The notes under the pieces were generated by a model that searched no databases, was not told where the DNA came from, and worked only from the letters and a program-made list of their open reading frames with translations. Below, piece by piece: positions 1 to 6,057 of a DNA stretch of 8,232 bases (within the stretch, counting starts at the first letter, position 1; the number at the start of each line of letters is the position of its first letter). Position numbers and translations under genes: made by a program. This DNA comes from Candidatus Aenigmatarchaeota archaeon (GTDB lineage Archaea; Aenigmatarchaeota; Aenigmatarchaeia; GW2011-AR5), in NCBI GenBank assembly GCA_016198645.1, contig JACQIE010000043.1, positions 1-8,232 on the forward strand, read 5' to 3'.

Positions 1-124
1 CTTTGCACAAAAAGTCGTGGGCATCTGCTGACCGAAGCGCGAAGCGCTTCAAACAGTTTCATGCCCACTAACGCGTCAGGATATTGGCGCAGAAGCGGCC
101 AATATCCTAACTTTTTGTGCAAAG
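1..124. repeat. Compound inverted repeat (MITE-like or structured element)
   Basis: Bases 1-15 (CTTTGCACAAAAAGT) are the exact reverse complement of 110-124. Inside these arms are two further hairpins. One pairs 17-24 with 61-68 and has a nested 7-bp stem 34-40/44-50 closed by a GAA triloop. The other pairs 78-88 with 98-108 (11 bp, 9-nt loop). Folded, the element is a three-way junction. No reading frame is contained in it. The right arm ends 17 bp before the TATA box of the pilin gene, so it could affect that promoter. It could be a MITE or other non-autonomous element, a recombination site or a structured RNA. Whether the left arm begins at base 1 or extends outside the window cannot be seen, and no target-site duplication can be tested. 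Confidence 0.8.
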
Positions 125-141
125 CCTTACTTACGAATTAA

Positions 142-149
142 TTTATATA
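142..149 (+). promoter_or_regulatory. TATA box of the pilin gene
   Basis: TTTATATA, centred about 28 nt upstream of the ATG at 174. This spacing is typical of an archaeal promoter that starts transcription at or within a couple of bases of the start codon. No Shine-Dalgarno sequence precedes the ATG. Confidence 0.7.
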
Positions 150-173
150 CTGGTGCCATACATAATATCAAAC

Positions 174-653
174 ATGAAAGCGCGCAAAATGAAAGGAATC
201 TCGCCGTTGCTTGCTTCGATTCTGCTTATCGCCATAACCGTGGCTGTAGCTTCGATGGCGTCCGGATGGTTCACGTCCACGATAAGGGCGTCCACTGCGT
301 CGACGACAAACAGAACGACTACGGCGCTGGACTGCTCCGGCGCTTCCATAGCCATAGATAATCTTTTCATAACAGGGACAACAGGATTCGGCTCGGCAGC
401 CAAAGCCATCGTTCGCAACAACGGGCAGGTAGACGGGCTCACGATATTGAGCGCCCAGTTATATAATACTACCGGTGCAAACTTCACGGCGTCTTCCATG
501 CCGATTACGAGTGTCAATGCAGGAACCATAATCACGCTCTCCATCCCGCAGACGAACTTTTCTGCGTGCCCTGCATCTTTCTCGCGGCTTGTCGTGACCA
601 CGAATTGCGGCGGAATATCAGACACGTTCACGGGAACGCCGGTCTGCCGATAA
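174..653 (+). CDS. Archaeal type IV pilin-like protein
   Basis: A predicted secreted pilin subunit of 159 residues. The N-terminus has a short basic leader followed by KGISPLLAS and a hydrophobic stretch to about residue 30. This is the class III signal that archaeal prepilin peptidases cut after the Gly (residue 8), leaving the hydrophobic helix to build the pilus core or anchor the subunit in the membrane. The rest is a Ser/Thr-rich ectodomain with four Cys (54, 132, 145, 158), enough for two disulfides, and four N-glycosylation sequons (46, 98, 103, 128). The start at 174 is chosen because a TATA box lies 28 nt upstream. The in-frame GTG at 117 lies inside the inverted repeat and upstream of that TATA box; ATG 189 would also keep the signal. 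No pilus assembly ATPase or membrane platform gene is nearby, so whether it is an adhesive pilin, a minor pilin or another pilin-like surface protein is open. Confidence 0.85.
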   Translation: MKARKMKGISPLLASILLIAITVAVASMASGWFTSTIRASTASTTNRTTTALDCSGASIAIDNLFITGTTGFGSAAKAIVRNNGQVDGLTILSAQLYNTTGANFTASSMPITSVNAGTIITLSIPQTNFSACPASFSRLVVTTNCGGISDTFTGTPVCR

Positions 654-660
654 TTTTTTT
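654..660 (+). terminator. T-tract terminator after the pilin gene
   Basis: Seven consecutive T directly after the TAA stop and no strong upstream hairpin. Archaeal RNA polymerase terminates at such U-tracts. Confidence 0.5.
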
Positions 661-746
661 GTCGTCGCACAATATGAATTCCTCGTAATAAAGCCGAGCT
701 CACTTGACAGCCAGTCGCGCGCAAGAGTCTGTTTCTTACTAACTAC

Positions 747-1643
747 TCAGTCGTTCGATGCCATCCGTCTGAAGTCACGGTCGTTAACTTGAAGATATAG
801 GCAGTAGCCAAGCTTCTTTTTCAGGCCGCCGTTTAGCTCTTCTCCCGGAATCTCTTCTGCTTGCTCGTGTGTGAAGGAAGGGCTGCGCTCTTCAGTCCAT
901 GCATCGTTCCCGTATCTTTTTGCCAGCAGCGGCATCGCCTTTGCCACGGTTTTTGCGCTTACCGGCGCGCTGGCATGCTTACCTTTCGTCAGCTCCGCCA
1001 GAATCCGTTCTGCCATGATTCTCTTGACGGCGTCGTTTCTCTTCGGTGCATTTTTTGCGATGTCCGTTTTGCTTAGTATGACTGGCGCATTTTTCAGGGC
1101 GTCGTATTCGCTGTAGATGCGCGGGCCGATTTTCCGCCCGCTTAACTCTATGCGTGCGGCCAGTTTTTCAATTTGATAATGCTCCATCAGAATCAGCCCG
1201 TGCAGAAGCGCGCTCTCCACGCCCCAGAACATGGAGTGTCCGGCAACTACTTTGTTGCCTATGTTGATGGACGATGCGCGATTATCTGCCGTGACGTCCT
1301 CTATTCCCATGCCTTCCAACGCATTCTTTATTTTTTCAGCATAGTAAGCGCGCATATCTTCGTAACCGCTGAAAGAGCTGTCGCGGGGAACGGCTATGGA
1401 ATATGCAAGTATGTTTTTGCCCGTCTGCACGTGCGAGCCGCCCGTGATGCGCCGCACCACGTCTGCGTTTCGCTTTTTCAGCACATCCGTTGCCTGCGCA
1501 TAGCCGAGAACTACGCTGTCTTTGGCGAAGTCAAAAAACCTTATTGCCGCTTTCTTTTTGGCGCGGAGAAGCATCGCTTCCTCCAGTGCCATGTTTACGG
1601 CAGCTCTGTACGTCCCGAAACCCCAGTATTCGTAGTCAAACAT
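747..1643 (-). CDS. Lipoate-protein ligase A family protein
   Basis: Member of the BPL/LplA/LipB fold family, cytoplasmic. It probably adenylates lipoate (or a related acid) and transfers it to a Lys of an acceptor protein such as a 2-oxoacid dehydrogenase E2 or GCV-H. Numbering from this start: NMALEEA at 17-23, RFF at 35-37, VVRRITGG at 62-69, then GNKVVAGHS at 129-137. K131 occupies the place of the catalytic Lys (K133 in E. coli LplA). The usual RRxxGGGxVxHDxGN motif is altered here: the third Gly is Ser and the HD pair is missing, so substrate choice is uncertain. The start at 1643 puts NxA at the same distance as in E. coli LplA and has a TATA box 26 nt upstream. An ATG at 1685 in the same frame would add 14 residues. 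It lies downstream of the aminotransferase gene, same strand. No acceptor protein is encoded here. Confidence 0.75.
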   Translation of the reverse strand: MFDYEYWGFGTYRAAVNMALEEAMLLRAKKKAAIRFFDFAKDSVVLGYAQATDVLKKRNADVVRRITGGSHVQTGKNILAYSIAVPRDSSFSGYEDMRAYYAEKIKNALEGMGIEDVTADNRASSINIGNKVVAGHSMFWGVESALLHGLILMEHYQIEKLAARIELSGRKIGPRIYSEYDALKNAPVILSKTDIAKNAPKRNDAVKRIMAERILAELTKGKHASAPVSAKTVAKAMPLLAKRYGNDAWTEERSPSFTHEQAEEIPGEELNGGLKKKLGYCLYLQVNDRDFRRMASND

Positions 1644-1664
1644 GAGAATTAATGAGTTCCCTGC

Positions 1665-1673
1665 AATAAATAA
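1665..1673 (-). promoter_or_regulatory. TATA box supporting the inner ligase start
   Basis: TTATTTATT on the minus strand, centred 26 nt upstream of the ATG at 1643 and downstream of the alternative ATG at 1685. It suggests that the ligase has its own leaderless promoter rather than depending only on read-through from the aminotransferase. Confidence 0.5.
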
Positions 1674-1703
1674 TTCGCCGCGCATCCTTCATATGCAGGT
1701 AGT

Positions 1704-2831
1704 TTACTGCCTGTTTACGAATCGTTCAATCCTGTCCAGCGCTTTCTCTATCTTTTCGTATTTAGTCGCGTAAGAGCAGCGTATGTGCCCTTCGCCGCCG
1801 GGCCCGAACTCGCTTCCCGGAACAACGGCGACTTTTTCTTTTTTTAAGAGACGCAGCGCGAAGCGCCTGTCGTCGCCGCTTATTTTCGAAAAAGCGTAGA
1901 ACGCGCCCTGCGGCATCCTCGTTTCCAATCCCATCTCGTTGAGGCGCGAAACTATCATCCTTCTCCGCCTGTCATACTCTTTCACCATTTTTTCCGTGTA
2001 TGCGCCCTGCTTCAGCGCGACCACGCCCGCCATCTGCGAAAGCGTAGACGCGGATATCGTGGAGTAAACGTGGATTTTGCGCATTGCCGCGGCAAGCTTT
2101 TTCGGGGCAATAGCATAGCCCAGCCGGTAGCCGCACATTGCGTAGCTCTTTGAGAAGCTCTGAAATGTCACGGCGTGCTCTGCCATGCCGTTCAGGGAAG
2201 CCAGAGAAACGTGCTTCGCGCCGTAAATTATTTTTTCATACGCCTCGTCGCCGAATACAAGCAAGTCTTTGTCAACGGCAACATCCGCTATTTGCTCCAG
2301 TATCTTTCGCGGATAAACCGCGCCCGTAGGATTGGAAGGCGAGCAGATCAGAATAGCCTTGGTCTTCTTCGTTATTTTTTTGCGGATGTCGTCCACGTCC
2401 GGCAGGAATTCCTCGTCCAGCCGTGAGAACACGGGAACGATGTCAAGCAGCTCAAACATCGGCGTGTATCCGAGAAACGCGGGGCTTGGGATTATCACTT
2501 GCTCCGTTGCGTCAAGCGTAGAAGCGGCGGCAAGCATAAGCGCCTCCTGGCTGCCGTTCGTGACCACTACCTGCTCCGGCGAGCATTTTATGCCGTTTTC
2601 GCTTGCCGCTTTGCGGGCGATTGCTTCGCGCAAATCTTTTCGCCCGGCAGGCGGCGAATAGTGATTAGCTTTGATTATCATCTTGCGCGCGTAAGCGACG
2701 ACGGCAGGCGGCGCCGGGAAGTCCGGTTCGCCCGCGCCCAGCGAAACGACGCTCTTGTCTTCGGATGCGACCTTTATCAGTTTCGCTATCATCGCTTCGG
2801 GTAACTCTTCTTCGCGCTCTGAGATGTGCAT
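1704..2831 (-). CDS. Class I/II PLP-dependent aminotransferase (aspartate/aromatic type)
   Basis: Fold-type I aminotransferase of 375 residues, full length for the family and cytoplasmic. It moves an amino group between an amino acid and a 2-oxo acid. Visible motifs: substrate-site GAGEPDF at 32-38; phosphate-binding GSQEA at 93-97; SNPTG with cofactor-contacting N167; GDEAYE with D195 and Y198; SFSKSYAMCGYRLGY with Schiff-base K228 and phosphate-binding R236; and GHIRCSYA with R351, which binds the substrate carboxylate. These are the signatures of the aspartate/alanine/aromatic aminotransferase subgroup (AspC, AlaT, ArAT); the preferred amino acid cannot be read from sequence. ATG 2831 is preferred because the N-terminal SERxxxLPE region matches family starts and a TATA box lies 26 nt upstream. 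It may be cotranscribed with the ligase 18-60 nt downstream. Confidence 0.92.
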   Translation of the reverse strand: MHISEREEELPEAMIAKLIKVASEDKSVVSLGAGEPDFPAPPAVVAYARKMIIKANHYSPPAGRKDLREAIARKAASENGIKCSPEQVVVTNGSQEALMLAAASTLDATEQVIIPSPAFLGYTPMFELLDIVPVFSRLDEEFLPDVDDIRKKITKKTKAILICSPSNPTGAVYPRKILEQIADVAVDKDLLVFGDEAYEKIIYGAKHVSLASLNGMAEHAVTFQSFSKSYAMCGYRLGYAIAPKKLAAAMRKIHVYSTISASTLSQMAGVVALKQGAYTEKMVKEYDRRRRMIVSRLNEMGLETRMPQGAFYAFSKISGDDRRFALRLLKKEKVAVVPGSEFGPGGEGHIRCSYATKYEKIEKALDRIERFVNRQ

Positions 2832-2852
2832 GATACGTTTTGTGGAAGGCGG

Positions 2853-2861
2853 CTTTTATAG
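2853..2861. promoter_or_regulatory. Shared TATA box of two divergent genes
   Basis: CTTTTATAG on the plus strand reads CTATAAAAG on the minus strand. Its centre (2857) lies 26 nt from the minus-strand ATG at 2831 and 25 nt from the plus-strand ATG at 2882, at the midpoint of the 50-bp gap. No other TATA-like element is visible in the gap. A GCGAAA stretch on the minus-strand upstream side resembles a BRE, so the aminotransferase direction may be the stronger one. Confidence 0.65.
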
Positions 2862-2881
2862 TTTCGCGGCAAAGGCACGTT

Positions 2882-3235
2882 ATGGACGCACCGTTGAAAA
2901 GCGTCGCGATAGTCGGGATTTCGCACGATGAGAGCAACGAGAGCAATAAAATCGCGCGATATATGAAAGAGCGCGGATATAAAATAATACCGATAAATCC
3001 CGTTGCGGCGGAAATTTTGGGCGAGAAATGCTATCCGTCGCTGGGCGCCGCTCCTCCGGTGGACATCGTGGACGTTTTCCGCCCCTCTTCAGAGGTCATG
3101 GCGATAGCGCGTGAAGCCGTGGCGATGAAGGAAAAATATGGCAAGCCGCTTGTATTCAGGGCGCAGAGCATAGAGAACGGGCAGGCGCGGGCGATGCTGG
3201 AGCGGGAAGGCATATTTGTTGTGGAGAAATGGTGA
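2882..3235 (+). CDS. CoA-binding protein, YccU type
   Basis: Small Rossmann-fold protein of 117 residues in the CoA_binding_2/YccU family, which binds coenzyme A or a related nucleotide; no reaction is firmly established. Visible features: KSVAIVGIS at 6-14, the first strand and glycine loop; GYKIIPINP, the second strand; GEKCYPSL; and VDIVDVFRP, a very characteristic family stretch. The middle and C-terminal part (REA, then NGQARAMLEREGI) follows the family. The end is VVEKW, where many homologues have a MDRC-like ending, so the usual C-terminal Cys is absent. ATG 2882 is chosen over the upstream in-frame codon at 2840 because it has the shared TATA box 25 nt away and starts right before the first beta strand. 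It is transcribed away from the aminotransferase. Confidence 0.87.
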   Translation: MDAPLKSVAIVGISHDESNESNKIARYMKERGYKIIPINPVAAEILGEKCYPSLGAAPPVDIVDVFRPSSEVMAIAREAVAMKEKYGKPLVFRAQSIENGQARAMLEREGIFVVEKW

Positions 3236-3249
3236 AGGAGGAAAAGTGA

Positions 3250-3263
3250 ATTTTCGTGAAAAT
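3250..3263. repeat. Short palindrome after the CoA-binding gene
   Basis: ATTTTC-GT-GAAAAT, a 6-bp inverted repeat with a 2-nt centre, 15 nt past the TGA at 3235. It may be a terminator-associated structure or a protein-binding site; the A/T composition makes chance possible. Confidence 0.4.
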
Positions 3264-3317
3264 TTCAAATAATGTACTCTGATAATCCGTGCACTGTAAA
3301 CCACTGAACTGATTGGG

Positions 3318-3330
3318 CGCACGAAGTGCG
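3318..3330. repeat. Hairpin CGCAC-GAA-GTGCG
   Basis: A perfect 5-bp stem with a GAA triloop in the gene-free spacer. The same loop type closes the nested hairpin in the element at 1-124. No larger similarity between the two places was seen. Confidence 0.4.
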
Positions 3331-3533
3331 TTGCAATAGAGAGATAGGGGCGTTAGTGTGCTTCGCAACGAAACTGTAAACAAGTAAAAACTAAAACAAA
3401 TACGCATCGCCAAAAAGCAAGCCTTATGTAAGAAGCCTTTTTCCACCCCTCTTATAACGCTCACCACGTTAGTAGCGGTATTATTTACGCCATTCGTGTG
3501 GTTGCTGCTATATTCTTGTTTTTTACTTGAAAG

Positions 3534-3839
3534 TCACATGAAATCCAGCAATGCCTTGCCTTCCTTGGTCATGCGCTCCATGCCCCAAGGCGGGTCCCAT
3601 ATCAGCACGACTTCCACGGAAGTAACGCCTTCCACGGTTTTGGCGAAAGTTTTCGTGTTTTCAATTATCTCGTCCGCGGCGGGGCACATCGGAGATGTCA
3701 TGGTCATTTCTATCCGCACGGCGCCGTTGTCTGATATTTCCATGTAATAGACGAGTCCCAAATCCACGATGTTTATGCCTATTTCCGGGTCAGTTACGCT
3801 TTTCAGGGCTTCCGTTATCTTTTCTTTGGACGGTATCAT
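3534..3839 (-). CDS. MIP18/DUF59 family iron-sulfur assembly protein
   Basis: Cytoplasmic protein of 101 residues from the family that includes SufT, PaaD and the DUF59 domain, which helps mature iron-sulfur proteins. Motifs in order: DPEIGINIVDLGLVY at 17-31; TMTSPMCP at 46-53 with the conserved Cys52; and WDPPWGMERM at 81-90, the family's C-terminal signature. Length is that of a stand-alone family member. The ATG at 3839 has a T-rich TATA box about 26 nt upstream and no SD, consistent with a leaderless message. It is divergent from the TauE/SafE permease gene. No suf or isc genes are next to it, as is common for archaeal members. I cannot say which target proteins it serves. Confidence 0.9.
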   Translation of the reverse strand: MIPSKEKITEALKSVTDPEIGINIVDLGLVYYMEISDNGAVRIEMTMTSPMCPAADEIIENTKTFAKTVEGVTSVEVVLIWDPPWGMERMTKEGKALLDFM

Positions 3840-3860
3840 GATAAGACTCCGCGCAAATGC

Positions 3861-3868
3861 ATAAAAAA
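3861..3868 (-). promoter_or_regulatory. TATA box of the DUF59 gene
   Basis: TTTTTTAT on the minus strand, centred 25-26 nt from the ATG at 3839. Confidence 0.55.
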
Positions 3869-3871
3869 TGA

Positions 3872-3879
3872 TTTATAAT
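3872..3879 (+). promoter_or_regulatory. TATA box of the TauE/SafE gene
   Basis: TTTATAAT centred 26-27 nt upstream of the GTG at 3902. It lies back to back with the box of the DUF59 gene, and it supports GTG 3902 as the start because no ATG is available nearby. Confidence 0.65.
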
Positions 3880-3901
3880 ATGTTCTGCCCCAAATATTTC
3901 C

Positions 3902-4636
3902 GTGTATCCTGAACTCGTCGCCACGTTTCTCGTTGGCATTGTTGCAAGTTTCATCGGCGCGGCTTCGGGCGGGGGCGGCTTAATCTCTTTGCCGGCACTA
4001 ATGTTTCTTGGGCTTCCGCCGCAAGTAGCCGTAGCCACGCACAAGGTTGGCGTGCTTGGGGTGATGACGAAGATACGGCGGTTTCATCGCGCAGGGCTTA
4101 TAGATTACGGCGTGGTGATGCGCGCGGCGTTTTTTGCGCTGGTTGGCTCTTACGCCGGCTCGACGACATTTTTGGCGGTACCTAACGTCGCCGTGGAGAA
4201 GCTCGTGGGCGCAGCGCTGCTTGTCATGCTTCTCCTCACGATACGCAAAAAAGAGAGAATGAAGAGCGAAAAACCGCGCAAAATCATGCATTACGCAGGC
4301 TACATTGCTTTCTTTTTCGTCGGCTTTGCCAGCGCGTTCTTCGCCGGCATTTTTGCGATTTTCGCGACGTATGTTTTGCTGCACTTCTTCGGCAAGACTT
4401 TCCTTGAAAGCGCAGGCACGCGCTCGGTGATAGGGTTGGCAACGCTTTTCGTTTCCATAGCCGTTTTTGGCTCCAGTGGAATAATAAACTGGCCGTTCGG
4501 CGTTGCGCTGCTCGGTGGCAATGCGCTTGGCTCGCATCTGGGTGTGGAACATGCGCTAAAGAAAGGCGACGAATGGGCAAAGAAGATTTTTGTCGCAGTC
4601 GTAGGAATATCGTCAATAGCGCTTCTTATCAAGTGA
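3902..4636 (+). CDS. TauE/SafE family membrane permease
   Basis: Polytopic membrane protein of 244 residues in the TauE/SafE (DUF81) family, whose characterised members export sulfite or sulfoacetate-type anions; the substrate here is unknown. The first half holds the family's N-terminal signature: a hydrophobic helix followed by SGGGGLISLPALMFLG at 22-37 and the ATHK motif at 45-48. A related second half begins near 133 (FFVGFASAFFAGIFA) but lacks the glycine-rich loop, as in many members. I count seven to eight hydrophobic segments separated by a charged loop at about 115-127. The start is GTG 3902, placed by the TATA box. Its last 8 nt overlap the 3' end of the opposite-strand Asp-box gene. 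Confidence 0.87.
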   Translation: MYPELVATFLVGIVASFIGAASGGGGLISLPALMFLGLPPQVAVATHKVGVLGVMTKIRRFHRAGLIDYGVVMRAAFFALVGSYAGSTTFLAVPNVAVEKLVGAALLVMLLLTIRKKERMKSEKPRKIMHYAGYIAFFFVGFASAFFAGIFAIFATYVLLHFFGKTFLESAGTRSVIGLATLFVSIAVFGSSGIINWPFGVALLGGNALGSHLGVEHALKKGDEWAKKIFVAVVGISSIALLIK

Positions 4637-5927
4637 GTTTTTCCAGGGAAAGCAGGAGGTTCCATGACTTTCCACCGTCGGCGGATTTCCATATTCGCCC
4701 CATGTCGCCGTTAAGATATACGACGTTCCTGTCGTTCGGGTCCCAGACGATATTCGACGCCCGGTGTTCGTTGCTTACTTCACCGGGCAATTTCCCTATG
4801 GCGTTCCATGTCTTGCCGCCATCGGAACTTTCAAAAATATCGTCGGGCTGGAAGTAGACACTAAAGCCGAGAAGCCGCATGCCTCCCGGGTCGTGTATAT
4901 CGAAGCGGGCGAAATTAACCGGCGACTCTATCTCGTTGAAAGTCGCGCCCCCGTCCAAAGAATAAAGAGTCACCTCTTCGCCGCCCCTGTCCCCGGAAAT
5001 GAATATATGTCCGAAATTACCGGAAGAAACGTCAATAACGCGGATTGCCATGCCGGACGTGGACTCCAGCTTTGACCACGTTCTGCCGCTGTCTTTCGTT
5101 TGCAGGATTCCCCATTGCTCGTCTGAAACTTTCTTTCCTATGTCCGTTCCCGTGCGCAGCGCTATCGTGCCCAGCAACAGGTGGTCGGGATTTGCAGGAT
5201 TGATGAAAATACCGGCCGATCTCAGCTGCGATATCAGCCCGGTAGGCAGCTCGTTCCACGTCCCGCCGCCATCGGTGGTCTTGTAAACCACCCCTTTCGT
5301 CACGAAAATCACGTTCGGGTCCGCTTCGGCGTTGCTCTGGGGCAGGGCAGCCGTGTCCACATATACGATATCGGGATTGCGCGGGTCCGTGACGGCGCGC
5401 CCTGTATAGGCATTCATGTCTCCCTTGAAAAGCTGGTGCCAGCTTCCGCCGCCATCAGTGCTTTCATACAGGCCGCCCGTCTGGAACATCGGCTGTGATA
5501 TCCTCCCGGGTGCCGAGCCGCCGGGAAGCAGAATTCTGGCGGGGTTCGCGGGGTCAACGTATGCGGAGAAATGCAGCCCGTAGCAGGGCATTTCCGGATT
5601 ATCACGGCGGGGCCATGCTTTCAGCCCGCGTCCGGCAAGCCCCCACGTTTTCCCGCCATCGGAACTTTTGTACATGCCTTTGTATTCGACAGTCACGTAC
5701 ATCTCGCTCGAGTTTCGTGGATTGATGACGAATGATTGCTCGGTTCTGTAATTGTCAAACCCGTGCGACGGCTTGCAGTCAATCGGCATGGTGGGAATGA
5801 TGTCGCCGTCTTCCTCCGCCCCTTCTTGTATATTTCCGGTTTCGTTAAAAGGCCGGATAAACGCGACGGAAAGAACGGCAATGACCACAATCGCCGCCGG
5901 CAAATAAAGCCTGCACTTCTTTTCCAT
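4629..5927 (-). CDS. Membrane-anchored Asp-box (BNR) repeat protein
   Basis: A 432-residue protein with one N-terminal hydrophobic segment (7-24) after a basic KKCR start, fitting a signal anchor with the body outside the cell. A linker rich in Glu and Asp follows. Seven Asp boxes of the SxDGGxTW form lie at about 88-95, 156-163, 217-224, 277-284, 323-330, 367-374 and 415-422; the fourth is DSGRTW and the fifth ends in F. Boxes at this spacing build a beta-propeller as in sialidases, sortilin and photosystem assembly factor YCF48. DPxNP motifs recur between blades, as in xyloglucanase and VPS10-like propellers. No sialidase Arg triad or obvious glycosidase acids stand out, so a binding or scaffold role is as likely as hydrolysis. 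C51 and C115 could pair. The ATG at 5927 has a TATA box about 26 nt upstream. The stop overlaps the convergent permease gene. Confidence 0.82.
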   Translation of the reverse strand: MEKKCRLYLPAAIVVIAVLSVAFIRPFNETGNIQEGAEEDGDIIPTMPIDCKPSHGFDNYRTEQSFVINPRNSSEMYVTVEYKGMYKSSDGGKTWGLAGRGLKAWPRRDNPEMPCYGLHFSAYVDPANPARILLPGGSAPGRISQPMFQTGGLYESTDGGGSWHQLFKGDMNAYTGRAVTDPRNPDIVYVDTAALPQSNAEADPNVIFVTKGVVYKTTDGGGTWNELPTGLISQLRSAGIFINPANPDHLLLGTIALRTGTDIGKKVSDEQWGILQTKDSGRTWSKLESTSGMAIRVIDVSSGNFGHIFISGDRGGEEVTLYSLDGGATFNEIESPVNFARFDIHDPGGMRLLGFSVYFQPDDIFESSDGGKTWNAIGKLPGEVSNEHRASNIVWDPNDRNVVYLNGDMGRIWKSADGGKSWNLLLSLEKLT

Positions 5928-5948
5928 GACTGTTATTATGCGGACGGG

Positions 5949-5956
5949 TAAATAAA
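5949..5956 (-). promoter_or_regulatory. TATA box of the Asp-box gene
   Basis: TTTATTTA on the minus strand, centred about 26 nt upstream of the ATG at 5927; no SD is seen. Confidence 0.65.
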
Positions 5957-6013
5957 CGGAATATTTGTATATGGCGGAGGGTTCAGATTTATGTTTTTGT
6001 CACGGATTTATCA

Positions 6014-6057
6014 GAGGAGTGCAGTTTAATACCGCGACCTTTAGTATTTCACTCCTC
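6014..6057. repeat. Inverted repeat at the left edge of the atypical region
   Basis: GAGGAGTG (6014-6021) and its exact reverse complement CACTCCTC (6050-6057), separated by 28 nt. It lies where the sequence style changes from the Asp-box promoter to the gene-poor region. It could be a boundary, an operator or a stem in an RNA. Confidence 0.5.

Larger units (their letters stand above)
3236..3533. other. Gene-free spacer between convergent genes
   Basis: About 300 bp between the 3' ends of the CoA-binding and DUF59 genes. It contains a near-perfect palindrome (3250-3263), a small GAA-loop hairpin (3318-3330), a 6-bp inverted repeat CGTTGC/GCAACG (3329-3334/3365-3370) and a 9-bp direct repeat ACTGTAAAC (3293-3301, 3373-3381). 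T-rich runs on either strand (for example TTTTTT at 3519-3524 on plus) may act as terminators. No convincing ORF, tRNA or rRNA is seen. Confidence 0.6.

Noticed and set aside
1..124. Integron attC site
   Set aside because: The hairpin layout recalls attC, but the RYYYAAC/GTTRRRY core boxes are not present at the arms and no integrase gene is in view.
117..173. GTG start for the pilin gene adding 19 residues
   Set aside because: It lies inside the right arm of the inverted repeat and upstream of the TATA box, and it would put extra residues before an already complete class III signal.
143..724. Long minus-strand frame opposite the pilin gene
   Set aside because: It is a shadow of the pilin coding region; the pilin has a recognisable signal peptide, a promoter and a terminator.
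3156..3467. Minus-strand frame covering the convergent spacer and the end of the CoA-binding gene
   Set aside because: It overlaps a well-supported gene, starts with GTG without a properly spaced TATA box, and has an irregular Cys- and Ser-rich composition.
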